Positions 34,246-46,502 of a stretch of 64,000 bases of DNA are shown in pieces. Numbering within the stretch: the first letter of the stretch is position 1; every line of letters begins with the position of its first letter. The stretch lies in the NCBI GenBank assembly GCA_003586115.2, contig QVOM02000023.1:371283-435282 (forward strand), read 5' to 3'. The stretch comes from Salvator merianae (taxonomy: Eukaryota > Chordata > Lepidosauria > Squamata > Teiidae). The notes beneath the pieces were generated by a model. The model was not told the DNA's origin, made no database searches, and saw only the letters and a program-made list of their open reading frames with translations. Both the position numbers and the translations under genes were made by a program.

Positions 34246-35280
34246 TAATTTTGGAAGGGTTGGGAGATGCTGGATGCCAGAACTTGGATCTTCGGAATTT
34301 TGATTAATTCTAGGTTAGTTACAGGGTACTTTCAGAACTGGAGAAGGGACTCAGTCCCTTTCTGAGTTCCTTCAAGGAATGCTGCTTCTTGGCTATCCTT
34401 CTGAAGCTGCATGAAAACCAACCTGGTTGAAACCACATCATAGTGCTATGAGTTTCCAGGAAATTTTGAACTGGATTTCTTTTGCTTCAAAGCTTTCTTA
34501 TGCAAATTAGGCTAATTTACATAGGACGATTTGCATCAGAAACTTTTCATTTGCATTGGAGAATTTTCTGAGACCCTCGAGAATGATCTGTTTAGCAGGT
34601 TTGGTTAATTTGTATTTAGGAAACAAAGCTTTTGAAAAATACCTTGCGTTACATTTTGCCTGAAATTAATTCCAACTTTGATTTTGATTTGACTTGTACA
34701 GCCAGCCAGATGAATTCAACTAATTAGAATTTTGATTTATACTTACTAGACTTTTCTCTTACTTGCTCCTCAAAACACTGATTGCAACTGTCCAGTTTTG
34801 CCCAATGCTAGATTTACAACTGACGTCGTTCATCCTTGTTAGTAAACTAAGGAGGCAGCTTTAAGATTGTTAGGAGGCCCTTGTATAGTGCTGCTCAAAG
34901 CCCAGTTGCGAAGAAAAATGGCCAAGTAAATGTGTCCCCAGGTCCGTCCTTCTGCTCCCTCTCTTCCCAGGCTCTGGGTCCTCTGTCCCTTCGAGCGCGA
35001 CTGCCGCTAACAAGTGCGCTTCTGGGGGATTGGCCTTCCCCAGCAGTTCCATGTGAAGCACCCCTGGCTCAAGTTTTATTTAGCCATTCTGCTCATCGTA
35101 CCGTCACTGCCGCCCCCATACTGGCCTAGGGAGGGCTAGAATTTCACTGTTAGGATGTGAATACTTTTCCATAGGAAAAAATGGGGAAAAAGCAATTCTG
35201 TGACATTGATGGTTGCGTGGTCTAAGGCGGCAATCTGAATTCATTCGTTCATTCATTTGAAGCATTTATATACTATCCTT

Positions 35281-35640
35281 CATGTGAAGGGTGGCTCACA
35301 CCATTCAATAAAAGTATCAATTAAATCAATGAAACAGTATAAAAAGCAATTAAAATATAATCCTCTCTGCCTGGCAGGACAACATTCAGAGGAAACGAAA
35401 CATCACAGGCCTGAGTGAACAGGTTTGTTTTAACCATGGGCCAAAAGCCACATAATTTTGGCACAAAGCGTACCTTCGCTGGGAGACTGTTCTGAAGGTT
35501 AGAGGCCACCACAGAAAAGGCCCTCTTGCGTGGCAAGCCCCCTAACCCCTCTGTATCTGTGTGGAACTTGCTGTTACAGAAGTGGAGCCTAAAGCACTTG
35601 CTTCCCATTTAAAATGTCTTACTGAGTAGAGCCAACCCCT
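35281..35640 (-). mobile_element. L2-like LINE 3' fragment
   Basis: On the minus strand the sequence reads like the 3' end of the L2-like element at 49.8-51.1 kb: a GGCCTTTTCTGTGGTGGCCTC block, then a CTTCCAGCGAAGG-type stretch, a linker, and a closing tail complementary to CATTTATATACTATCC at 35265. Its frame contains SVVASNLQNSLPAKVRFVP, a conserved phrase of such tails. The sequence to about 35890 may belong to the same element but is less clear. Confidence 0.55.
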
Positions 35641-36192
35641 GGAGTCCATTTATAAAGCTGACACCACTGACCCACTATGGCCAGGCCAGTCTGTACGGCC
35701 TGAGACCTCAGGCAAGAGAGGACTTTTTCCGCCCTCACAACTGAAGGTTGGGCTCTTTTGCTCCCGGCACAGGAGTTTGCCATGTCAGCACACACACTCA
35801 TGTGTTTAGCTGAGAGATAGAGAAGCCCTGCAGGACTGAGGGAGATCTGGCACCATCTGCCCACAGAACCCTCTAGGTAGTTGCACCTTCATCTAGTAAA
35901 ATCCCCCACTTCAGGTGTCCCATCCTGTGTTGGAAACACACAGAAATGACAGCCTCTGAGGTTCCTGTGGGATTTTCCCCAGAAGCCCCGTTCTTAGCAG
36001 GACAGTCTTGGAAGCTCTAAGCTCGTGAGAGGTGAAGGGGAAAGTCTGTTTTTGGATGCGTCTTTTCTTTTTATTTCCTTTTAATTTTTACAACAAAGCA
36101 ATTCTATGCTTTAAACCAACAACAATTGTTATATAACAAAACCAACCATTATGCAGCAGCAGTATATAAGTGAAGGTTGAATTCCTGAACTT

Positions 36193-36374
36193 AGGCCCTT
36201 TCTGCACTTGGCCTTATTGTGGATTATATCCCAGAATAGGGACCTGCTATCCACATGCAAGTGCAAACTATGAAAGATCTTGCCCAGGGTCTATCATAGT
36301 CTGCACTAGCATGTAGATGGCAGGTCCCTATTCTGAGATATAATCTGGAATACGTCCAAGTGCAGAAAGGGCCT
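36193..36374. mobile_element. 182-bp palindromic MITE (hAT-like hairpin)
   Basis: The element is almost entirely self-complementary. It starts AGGCCCTTTCTGCACTTGG and ends with the reverse complement CCAAGTGCAGAAAGGGCCT. Internal blocks also pair (GATTATATCCCAGAATAGGG with CCCTATTCTGAGATATAATC), leaving a ~20-bp loop near 36280. There is no coding capacity. Flanking octamers (CTGAACTT and TTGAAGGA) match at only about half their positions, so a target duplication is not clear. Terminal GGCCCTTT-type sequence at 48048, and weakly at 33283 and 25642, suggests a family. hAT affiliation is inferred from general form only. Confidence 0.85.
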
Positions 36375-36384
36375 TTGAAGGAGT

Positions 36385-36663
36385 TTACTTGGTCAGCAAG
36401 TTTTCACTTAACCAGTCTTTCACAAATTTCTGAGATGGTAACAAGCCTTTCTGCTGTTTGCAGAAAACTTCAAAAAGTAGTTGCCTTGTTTGATAATATT
36501 TAATATCTGTTTCTTGACATTCCATTGCTCTGTATTGGACAGAGATTAGTTCCTTAACCAAATGTCCCAGATTCGGATGTACTGTTGGTCCAGCCACAAT
36601 TGCAAAGAGTCTTTCCAGAGCAACAGCAGCTTGGGTGGCATCTAAAAGTCCACCAGAGTCTTA
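36385..36663 (-). pseudogene. Unrecognised 92-codon reading frame, possible retrocopy 3' coding end
   Basis: The minus strand is open from 36663 to a TAA at 36385-36387, ending SEKW-free in VKDWLSENLLTK. The translation is non-repetitive with helix-like composition: DATQAAVALERLFAIVAG, then GHLVKELISVQYRAMECQ, then YYQTRQLLFEVFCKQQKGL. It looks like the C-terminus of a real cellular protein, perhaps a helical-repeat protein, but I cannot name it. There is no usable ATG at the left end; the nearest start-like codon is GTG at 36597. The stop lies 10 bp from the palindromic MITE, and L1 3' sequence in the same orientation lies just upstream. A retrocopy fragment or an unannotated terminal exon are both possible; a chance ORF is less likely. 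Confidence 0.45.
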
Positions 36664-37150
36664 TGCAGCAGGTTTTCATTTTTGTTTATATAACTTCAGC
36701 AGATAAAGCTCAGGAGTATTGAATTATGGCTGAACTCTTTTTATTAATGGTTTCCCAATACTTCATGAGGGTAGGACAGGACTACCATAGGTGGTAATAT
36801 GTTCCTTTTTGCTGGCACTTGTGCAGCAAAATGTCAGGATTGTTGGGTTTATATGAGTGAGGCAAACTGGTGTTGTATACTACCTGTGAAGAGATTTAAG
36901 GTAAATTTCCTTATATTTGGTTGCCTTACATTTGGTAATTTTGTGTTATAGTATGGTGTCCCATTCTTCTTGTGTTTTGGGAATTTCAAGGTCAGATTCC
37001 CACTGACTTTTTAAGCCAGTTAGAGTACTTGTAACGTGCATTGTCATGAGTGTATGAATTGCCGGATACTCTGCCTTTGCGGAGCAGGGGAAGCTTAGGG
37101 GTAGTTTTTCAAAGGCAGTTGTGGTTGAGGCTTTTCTGACCACCAGACGC
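36664..37150 (-). mobile_element. L1 ORF2 C-terminal fragment
   Basis: Minus-strand translation gives TGLKSQWESDLEIPKTQEEW (the L1 block in which W..DL precedes an EEW.I motif). After the stop it continues as KYKEIYLKSLHR, then YTTPVCLTHINP, and in another frame a HLWWSCPT-like phrase that matches the HMWWMCP motif of the L1 at 22.0 kb. Several frame breaks make it non-functional. It stops where the unrecognised frame at 36663 begins. Confidence 0.65.
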
Positions 37151-39535
37151 CATAGCGGCTACTCTCTAGCTGTTGCCCCCTCAGGTCCCTACATGTGACC
37201 CCTTGTTCCCGCTTTTCTGTGGACACCTATTCACCTTTTCAGCCTGCCTGTTAAGATCTCATAGCATTTCTGAGGATGTTTCATTAATCCCTTTAATTCT
37301 GTCCATCCCCGCTGTCTATTTTCTTCCTCCTCCTCCCTTTCCCTTAAATCTTACCAAGTAATATTTTTTCCTATACTCTGCTGACAGTATATGCCACTAC
37401 ATGCTTTTAGCAATTTGTGCATCAAATCTGTTTGGCTGGGGCAGAGTCTGGTACAGAGGGTAGAGGGAAGGAACAGAGGGTGCCTGAGCTGGACCAGGCA
37501 GAAGCTGCAGGAACTAAAGGCCAAGGTGACTGGCTACGAAGGAAGTCCTGTCCCCTCCTTTTCCTTTTCATGCATGCTGTGCTTCTCTGGGGCTTTCTCT
37601 GCATTTGGCCCCTTCAGCTCCACTGCTAGGAGTTAAGGAGTCCTTCAGTCCAGGTTTGTTTCTTTTTTTTGTGGAAACTTTTTTGCTACAAGTACAATGT
37701 TTTTCTCAAATGAAATAATAATCTCTAAAATTGATATTTTATAACTAAACTTCTGAAATATATATATTCTCTTCCTGTTCTTTTCCTTCTGAATGCATGG
37801 ATGGTCTGTTCATTTGTAAATTAAAAAAATGCACTGTTTGGCATGCACTATTAAAAATAAATACCTTGGCTTCTGTCCTTTCATTTCCCAAGCCCCTTGC
37901 AGGGAGGCTCTCCTGGGACCCTGGGGCTCAGGGTGTAGTGCTTGGGGGCCGCTGCCCTGTGTTCCAGCGTGGCAAGCTGAGTGCTTGACTCACCTGAGGG
38001 GACTTGCTCCTCCCCCCAAGTCGTGCCGCTCTGCCCTGGTTTCATTGTACCATGGCTCCCGGAGGCAGGCCTGGCCCAGAGGCGGCAAACAGGCTTGGAG
38101 CCCTTCAAGACAGGAAGGAGTTGAACCTGCTGCGCCTTTAGTGACTTCCGCATGTTGTGGCTAAGATCCATCATTATCTCTATGATTGCACGCTGGGACA
38201 TTATGTAGCTGAGACTTTTCTGGAAAATTGGCATGCAGAAGGGTCATCTGTCTGCTGTCCCTGCTTGCCAGGTGATTGATTGGGTGTGGCTCACGTTTGA
38301 CCTCTGTGGTTCTTTGGCAAATGTCTTTGGTTAAACTGCTGTTTTGTCCTCAGTTGTGTACAGCCAAGTGCAGAAGCTGGTCCTCGCAAAGGCCGGTTTT
38401 GGTTATATATGGAAGCCAAAATGTGGCTTCCGTCCCAGCAAGACTGCTATGCAAATAGTCGCTGCTCATGAAAACTGCCAGATAGAATTATGTGCCAGCC
38501 TCCCTCCCCACGACTTACATAAGATGATGTGGTGCTTTCAAGGAATGGAATCCCTGCATTATGCGAGGGTAGACTGTATTTGTGTTTCTGCCCTCTGCAA
38601 ACTCTTTGGATCATGGGGCACTTGAGACTTCTATGCAATTTTTAGGCTTCCTTTGTCTTTTTTGGGTCTGTATCGCAGTTCAAAATGCTGTGTGCTGGTT
38701 TTGGCAGTATTTGTTTGGGAGAGTTGTTGTGGAATTCTTGAAAGCCCAATACGTCTGGACTGTCGTTCAAGCATGTGGTGGCTGTGAAGGCTCCAGCATC
38801 TGCCTTGATCTCCATTAAGGTGTAGAAGCAGGTTAAACTGTGGCCAACCTTTGAGAGAGCGTGGCAGCTGTTCAGCAATAGAACAACTGCTGGAAAAGCA
38901 GGGGGTTAGGGCCTTGTTTGCTGCCCGAGGGATGGCAGCGCCATGTTGACCAATCGTGTGGATCCTGAGGGAGGAGTTTCAGCCGTCCGGTGCTGGAAAA
39001 CTCCGGGGTGCTTTCATTGTGAGGGAAGCTGATGAGCAGTGGAGGGAATTTGCCTCCCCAGATCTTCCATATTTCATCCAGGATGTGGTTGAAAACCTTG
39101 CTCTCATGCTTTATGCAAGGGAAGAGGTGGCGTCGCTTGAGCTGGCTTTGGCTCCTGGTAACTTTATAGACAAAGGTTTGGGCCGCCCCTCTTCCTTCCC
39201 ATAAGCCCACTGGTGAGGCGGCGCACTTGTGGATGGGATGGAGGGCTGCTGGCCACTCTTTGGCCACTGCAAGCCTTCGGGACCAGGATTGGATTAGGAG
39301 GCTTCTGGCTCAGGAGGCCTACAGTGCAGCAGGAATTCCTGAGTCCATCCTCCCTGGCCAGACACAGAGCCTGAGTGTTGCACTTCGTAGAAAGGTGAGG
39401 CAAGTTTTGGATAATCAGAACGTTTTGTTACATGAATGGAAATTGGCATTTTGAACTGCTCTTCCCCCCACTTCTGAAGATTTGAAACAGTAACCTTTTA
39501 CTACAGTGTAAGATAGCAGATTGAATTTTTTAAAG
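37151..39535. other. ZNF618: Intron 1 sequence, unassigned
   Basis: No exon or named repeat is seen. The block at about 38350-38560 (GGTTATATATGGAAGCC and following) is compositionally unlike its neighbours and could be a conserved element, with no direct proof. Confidence 0.35.
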
Positions 39536-39582
39536 CCTTCCTTCCTTCCTTCCTTCCTTCCTTCCTTCCTTCCTTCCTTCCT
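39536..39582. repeat. (CTTC)n microsatellite
   Basis: About 11-12 uninterrupted CTTC units, ending in CTACCTAC variants. Confidence 0.95.
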
Positions 39583-39961
39583 ACCTACACACATTTTTCC
39601 TCAAATGGGTCTTGGTTATTGTGAAGAACAGTTTATAGTATACAAAATATGGATGGAAATGTTGATTATATTTTGTCGGGGGGGCATGAGAACAGTAACA
39701 GTCAATGTTTTTATTTCATTCATTATGCAAATAATAAATATTAGGGGATGTGCTGGTCCCTATTGTTGTCTTTGGAAGTGAATGGGATTTCTTTGCTCCT
39801 TCTGCAGAACTTTGGGTTGCGTGAGGGTTTCTTTGTGTGTTTTCATAATAGCAGGAGAGGGAAAATAAGTGAACAAGGCAGTTAATTTGCCTGAATTGCT
39901 AAGCTAGGTTCCGGAGATGCATATCTTAGGAAGAGAAAGATGTTTCTGCATTTCCCCTTCC

Positions 39962-40017
39962 CCTGAGACCTTCTGGTATAGGGCGGGATAGAAATGCAAA
40001 TAAATAAATAAATAAAA
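39962..40017 (+). repeat. SINE/LINE 3' tail with AAAT repeats
   Basis: CCTGAGACCTTCTGGTATAG followed by a GGCGGGATAGAAATGC block and (AAAT)n matches the tail at 33815. Confidence 0.65.
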
Positions 40018-43000
40018 TTTTGGAAGGACAGATGAAATCTGATGGGCTACTTGGCATCCAGAAGTGCTTGCTTTCAGTTTCCAGTGTCTTAAAGAAGAGT
40101 ATCGCCAACTTCAGTCTTTCATATTCCACCCTCATGATTACTATCATATACATGTGCCAGCTTTGTTCTTATTTACTCTGTAATGTTTAAGTCAACTCTA
40201 AAAACTTAAATACACATATTTAAAATGTTTGCATACTGCTTAAAATCATGTCCTAGAAACACTGATTTGAAGGATCCCAGAGAGCAGCTTGGGGAAGAGT
40301 TTTTTTTGGAAACCATTGAGGATCACGGATAGTGAAAGCAGAGTAGCCTTACCTGCCCAGAAAGATTCTCTATCACAGGGTTCTTTAAGTTTCCTGGGCA
40401 GCAGTAATTAACACCAGTTCTGCAGAGATCCTTGCACCGAGCAGGTGAACTTTCTCCTGGACAGGCATTCACTGCATTTGATCAGTGGTTCCCAGGGGTA
40501 TTTGTAGGGGCCTTTCAAGAACAACAGTGTTCCAAAGAAAGTGTGCATGTATGAATTGCATTTCCAGTCCAAGAGTCAAAGTTTGTAATATGCAGTCTCC
40601 TCTTCCTGATTGTAACAGGCCAAGAAATGTGATGGAGCAGTAGGGAGTTGAACTGGGGCTGCTTTTGCTCTATGCTCTGACTCTGACTCTGGTTCTGGCA
40701 CTGGCACTGGCACTTCATGTCCTTGGAGGTTTATGTGCATCTTTTGGCCCTCCAGGGATGCCCAGGCATGAATTCTGAGCTGGTGTTGTCAGGTGGAGGT
40801 AAAGCCTGCATGTCCAAGGATGAGGCACTTCTTGGTGTTTCTGTGGTCAGCTCACCTGCCCACCCCTTTGTCCTTACAGCCAGGCACCTTTTACAGTCAG
40901 CTGTTTATTCCCAACACACAAGAATGAGTGTCCTTGGTTTTGTCTGCTCCCAGCCAAAGGAGGGCAGTTCCTTCTGCCATTTCCAGCAAGGGTGATACTG
41001 TTTCTTCTAGCACAGAGTTGTAGCATGGAAAGCCATTGCTGGGGAAGGCTGCCCAGTGCATCTCTTTCTTTGTACGTTCCTGCAGGGCTCTGCTCTTCTA
41101 CGAATGCTGGTTCCTTGAGCTGCAGTGGAGGGAGTTCTCAGGTGGCAGGAGGCAGGACAGTGTTTTCTGCTGCTTGCCTGTTTGTTCTGAGAAAGTTCAG
41201 GGCAGCACGTGGACTCCACGTTCAAGACATAATTGGGGCAACTATCCATCAGTCCAAATAAGATAAAACAATAAAACAAGACAATAGAATTCTGCACCAG
41301 TCAAAGTAGAAGAATAAAAAGATCTCATCCCTCAAAAACCAGGATCAAATGAAAGTTTTCAGGTTTCAGAAAAATCTGCCATCTGCTAAACGACTGTTAG
41401 ATATTTGGAATTGGCACAACCATGTTGGTTAGAGTTTTGGTTTACTTACACATTAAAAGTAGAAATTATTAAAAATCTTTGTCTTGCTAGAATGTTAAAA
41501 AAAAAAAGGAAATAACCCAACATTTTGTTTTGCAAGAGACAGATTGAATTCTTCCAGAACCCCAGAGGTCACTTACCTTTGGTCAGAAATGTGTGGAACT
41601 CCACATTCTTGCCTGTACGTATTCCAGGTGGTAGAGAAATGGATTGGGTTTCTTCAAGGTTTCCTTGCGTTTATTAGCTTTGTGCATCTGGTATCCAGTG
41701 ATTAATTATGCCATCTATAGAGAAATGGCCATTTTCTTTTTAATGTGCAGTTTTTTCTAAAGGGTCTTATTATCACTTCAGGCACAGTGTTGTGGCATCT
41801 TTCAAGTGGCAGAAGTGTTTCAGGTGAGGATGGCGTCTGTCTGGGCGCCTTTGCTTCGCAGACTGGCCAGGCTGGGCTGTTTGCCCAGCTGAATTGGCTC
41901 TTTGGACCAGCCAGTGCACAAACAGTCATTTCCTACTTCGTTAGGGAACTGAGCTTGAGTTGGTTTAATAGCCTTGCTTGATCCAAAGCTGTTAACCGGA
42001 GTTTCCTGGGTTGGCAAAAAACTTCCTGGTTTCTGTTGCCTGCTTTAACTGATGGTGTAAGTCTTTAAGCAAACACAGATTAAGTTGCTTTGGGCAGTGC
42101 AGCGTTTCCCAAAATGAGTGGAATTTGTCAAGAAGTGGGACAGACGTGGGCAGCCAAGGGATGCAGCGGAACCTCCTGGGGCTTGTGGCTCCGGTCCTGG
42201 GCAAGGGTTCTGGGCGAGTCCTGTTGGACCCTTGGCAAGCCTGCAGGAATGGACAGGAGACTTGACAAGAGTTGTGTTTTTCTCTAGAAACCAAAAAGCT
42301 TGCGAGGGAAAGGTTCATAGATTTTAAAGCATTATTTGGGGACCACAAGGAGGATGCTGCGCTTTCTGACGCGGGGAGTCCTGGGACGGAAGCCGTTGGC
42401 AGGTGGCCTGGGCAGGCCAGGGGGCGCTTTCCTCCCTGTCCCCCGTTCCTCCCACCTCTGATTTCTAGCGTTGGACTTGCACCTTTTTTTCTGGCAGGAG
42501 GGGAAACTGGTCTTGCTGCAGGGTGTATGCATGCAGTTGGTCCCCTTGCAAGCCAGATCCCTCTGCACAGGATGGGAACTCTTGGGGGAGTGCTGGTGAC
42601 CTCCTCTCCTTCTTGGGTTCCAGGACTGGATGCTTTGTAGCCTGTTTTAGTGGCAGGGTGTTTGTCCAGAGAACTGCAGGGGCTGATACATTTCAGTAGG
42701 GGAGCAAGTGCTTTAGGAGCAGTAAGTTTCACATGTCTGCTAAGGAGGACCTGTGACCCTTCCTTGCTGTTGTGAGCACAAAACCCACTTGCCTGTGTGC
42801 TAGCGCTGGCAAGCGGCCGTTTCCACGTCTCTTTTTCTGAGTAGGGGGCTGTTCTGAGGCTCTAGTGGGTGCCTGGGGTGGCCAGATGTCTTGGCTCACT
42901 GTGAGCAGTTTCTGAATCCCCCCTCTGGGCAATATTTGAAAAACAGAAATGTCCTCTAGGAAACACTGGTGGAAACTGGCATTTTCTTGCAGGGGATGTT

Positions 43001-43654
43001 GGTGCCCACTTGTCTGCGGAAGGGCAAGCAAGGGGTTAAATGCTGCTCTGCTCAGCCAGGGCTTCCCCCTTTGTGGGCACATTGCTATTGCCATGGGCTG
43101 CAGTCCTTTGTTGGTCAGTTGGCTAGATAGACAACAGGGGCAAGATATTAAAAATAGCAGAAGCTGGCAAACACGATAGTCTGAACTCTGCCCCATCCCA
43201 GGTGTATAGCAGGCAAAGTAAGAAGCCTCAGGGCCTCATGCTGAAAGAGGGAGGCAGAGCTCTGAGGAAGTGTCTTTAACCTTCCCAGCTTGGTTGGCTG
43301 GGGAGGCCCTTGGGTTGGACTCCAGCAACCTGCAGAGGAAGGCCACCAAACATCCTGCTCCCAGAGTTGCTGGCATCGTCATGGAGAACCATTTTTGTTT
43401 GTAGCTCTTTAAACGTACAGAGTAAACCCAACGCATGATTGCTTTCCTCCTTGCATTCATGCTGAGACCCCACAGGGGCAGGATGGACAGAAAACAGATT
43501 CTGAGCTGGCTTCTCACATTTTATAAACCTTTGCACTGCAAAGATGCGACATCCAGTTTTCAGGTTTCTGGAGGTTGCCGAGTAGGTGGTCTTCTCTTGC
43601 CATCCTCTGGGTTTTTGTTATTGCTGCTATTTGGTCAAAAATATGGAATCGAAT
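40018..43654. other. ZNF618: Intron 1 sequence, mostly unassigned
   Basis: A + strand phrase near 41490-41550 (MLKKKKEITQHFVLQETD) resembles the L1 endonuclease FLQETH region and may be a tiny L1 fragment. A 246-codon antisense frame at 41992-42732 has no domain and biased composition. Nothing else is assigned. Confidence 0.35.
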
Positions 43655-43980
43655 CTAGGATGGAATCATAAAACCATAGAGTTGGAAGGGAAATCCAGGT
43701 CATCGAGTCCAACCCCCTGCTCAATGCAAGATTCACTAAACCATCCCAGACAGTTGTCTGTCCAGCCTCTCCTTGAAGACCTCCAGTGAAGGAGAGCTCA
43801 CCACCTCTTGCGGCTACCTGTTGCATTGATTGGTCGCCCTTCCTGGCAGAAAGCGTTTTCTAATATCTAGTCTGTATCTACTCCCTTGAAGTTTCATCCT
43901 GTGGCTTCTTGTGCGGATGAGAATAGAACCAGTCCCTCTGAGCCTGTCGGGCCTCGGCTTCTTGTTGGGCTGTGGAAATG
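43655..43980 (-). mobile_element. CR1 3' end fragment
   Basis: On the + strand it starts AATCATAAAACCATAGAGTT, then GGAAGGGAAATCCAGGTCAT and a CGAGTCCAACCCCCTGC block. This is the reverse complement of the classic CR1 3' UTR with its ATTCTATG-type end. Further in, CTCCTTGAAGACCTCCAGTG corresponds to the end of CR1 ORF2. Confidence 0.8.
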
Positions 43981-46025
43981 ATGGAGAAGTCAGACTGGCT
44001 TCCTCCATCTGGCCTGTTGGGCCAGTTTCTGTGTAAGAAGTTCAGAACAGTCTAAACACCAAGCACTGTCTGGGAAATCAAACTCCATTAGTGATTCTTG
44101 CTTGATATCTGGGTCTGAAAAAGAAATTGAGTAACAGTGTGGGAATACTTTGAAATTAACCTTCACCTGCTGTTTGCAATAGGCAAAGCCATTTCTGGCA
44201 CTTATCATAGATGTGAGGTTTTCCTTAGGCAGATGCCTTCCCGTGTGATGAACCTATGTCTGGACTGTACCATTTTGAGTTGCATACGTCTGTCTACCTG
44301 CAGTTAAATGCTCTCACTATAAAAACAGAGCAAGTACCCATGAGACCCTGGCATCCCAGAATCCTTGCCTTCTTTTTGAGGTCCTGTGGGTCTGTGAGCA
44401 GGAAATTCCAGGGGCCCCAGCCCACTCTCCCTGTACCCTGACATGGTGGGGTCCACAGGAAGTCACATCATGTTACTTGGACGGCAGTGGCTGAAGAAAG
44501 TCTTTGTTTTCTGTTGGAGAGGTGAGCCCCAATATCTGCTGCCTTAAATTTGCGTCTCTTCAATTTGGCTCTTCTATATTCTTCACTCTTAAGCTGGCAT
44601 CGCAGCACCAAGGAGCTGGAACCTGCCTCATACTTAGAGGTTCTGCTCCCCTATACCAACATTTACAATTCTGCCCCCAGGGTGGCATAGCATTGGCACC
44701 CTTGGCACAAATAGTGCTCTGCAAACAGAGCACTTTGCAGCTTGCACTTGGACTCGAGATGTCTTGCATGCACAGTTCATGCCTGTCGGGTCTCGGGAAT
44801 ACTTTGGGAAGCCTGTGACCACCGGGCCTTATATTAATGGCCTCCAAAGTGCAACATACTGGCTTGACCCAGTTTTAGGCTGCTCAGCTTCATCACTGAA
44901 TTAGAGCACCAGTAAACTATAAAAATAGAAATGTTTGGGGGGGGGGGGGACAGCTATTTTTCCCAGGAACAGTAAGGCCTGTATTCAAGACTGGAACCTC
45001 AGGTCCTGCTGTGCCCGTTGGAGTAGCCTGCAGGGAATGTGATTTTTCCTGGTAACCAGAGGGAGAAGGGAGGCATGCCACCGGGCTTAGGCTTGTGTTG
45101 CCCTGGATTTATTTCCCGCCCGCGAGCATTGCCTTGCTACCCTGCCTGATGGCGGGGGGCTGCCTCCCGGGTCGGAGGGTGCGTGCAAGCCTCTGATGGC
45201 AGCCGCAGAGACATGGCAATGCTCCTGGGCATCACGGTGTGTGCCAGTGGGAACAGCACGCAGGAGTAGCCGGGTCATTGCTCCGACCCAGCAAGGAATT
45301 TCTTGGGGGCTGAGGGCCTTAAGATGGAAGGTCCCTTGCTAGCAAATGTCAGAGCCTTTCGGGTGGGGGAGAAATGCTTCCATTTCCCTCTTAATACATC
45401 AGAAATCAGAATAAAATAAAATAAAATAAATCTCCGCAGCTTCTGGCCCATGTTTTTGTTAACCCATTGGTGTTCCCCTTTCCTTTAACAGTGAAGACTA
45501 ATTGATCTTAAAAAGGAAAGATGAACCAATTATTTGGCAGAACTAATGTTAATTTTGCTCCCCTTTTTCCCTTCCTTGGCAAAATTGATTTAGCCTGGAG
45601 GACAGAAGGTCCCATCTGCGCCTCTGGGTCTCTGGAGAGAGTGTGGATGCTTCCCTCGGCCCGGTCCTTCCGCTGTGCGGCAGGCGGTTGCTAGGAGTGC
45701 AGGAGAGCAGTGGGGGCATCAGGGAGGGTGTGGGGTCCCCAAGGATTCCCCTCAGCCGCCCTGCAGGCTTCAGCCGTAGGAAAGGATTCCTGTGAGCCGC
45801 AAGGCAGAGTTGCCGCGCTCTTGCCACGTCCAGCACAGGCTGCCATTCTGCTGACCAGTCTAGATTAAGTTTTGGCTCCTTCGCCTCTTCCACTCCTGTT
45901 CCAGGAGCACTGGCCAGCGTGTGCCACAGGAAGGAGAAGCAGACCGAAGACCCTCTTGGAAACAAATTGAATTTTAATCTGCTTTCTGTATTGGTTTACT
46001 GAGGCCAAAGAAACCAACAAATAAG
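43981..46025. other. ZNF618: Intron 1 sequence, unassigned, with simple repeats
   Basis: A G run lies at about 44937-44950 and an (AAAAT)n stretch at 45411-45430. No exon or named element is seen. Confidence 0.4.
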
Positions 46026-46502
46026 TTTGGAGCTCCCTGCTGTGCCCAGTTCTGAGCACCCCAGGTTAGAAGGAGCCATCAGCAAACCGGAGCAAGTTCG
46101 AAGGAGGGCTGCCAAGGTGGTGAGAGCCTGGAAGGCAAGTTCTCTGAGGAATAGTTAAAAGGCATCGGCATGTTGAGCCTGCAGAAGAGAAGGCCGCCGA
46201 GGCAGGATAGGGAGCTTTCTTCAGATACCGGAAGGTCTGTTGCACTGTAGAGAGATCAGACTTATTCTCCCTTGTCCCCGAGGGCGGGACTTGAACCCGT
46301 GGAGCAAAACCTTCAGCACGTAGGCACAGGTTAGCCATTCGGAGGAACTTGATAGCAAGAGCTGTCAGTCCATGGGAGCCCGAGTTCTTCTTTGCTGGAG
46401 CTCTTAGGCAGGAATAGTCTTGATGAATCCAACATTAAGCAGGGGGGTCGACTTCATGACCTCTAAGGACACTTCCACCCCTGAGTTTCTGTGATTCTGT
46501 CC
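46026..46502 (+). mobile_element. CR1 fragment, sense orientation
   Basis: TGCCCAGTTCTGAGCACCCC, a AGGAGGGCTGCCAAGGTGGT block, then ATGTTGAGCCTGCAGAAGAG is the CR1 ORF2 C-terminal/3' UTR path. It closes with GTCGACTTCATGACCTCTAA and a GTTTCTGTGATTCTGT terminus. Stops interrupt the frame. Confidence 0.75.

Noticed and set aside
41992..42732. 246-codon antisense open frame in intron 1
   Set aside because: Composition is Pro/Ser/Leu-rich with no recognisable domain and no splice context. It may be chance in GC-rich sequence; conservation analysis could reopen it.
46255..46300. GGGACTTGAACCCG as a tRNA-like B-box
   Set aside because: It lies in the middle of a collinear CR1 match and has no tRNA-like arms around it.
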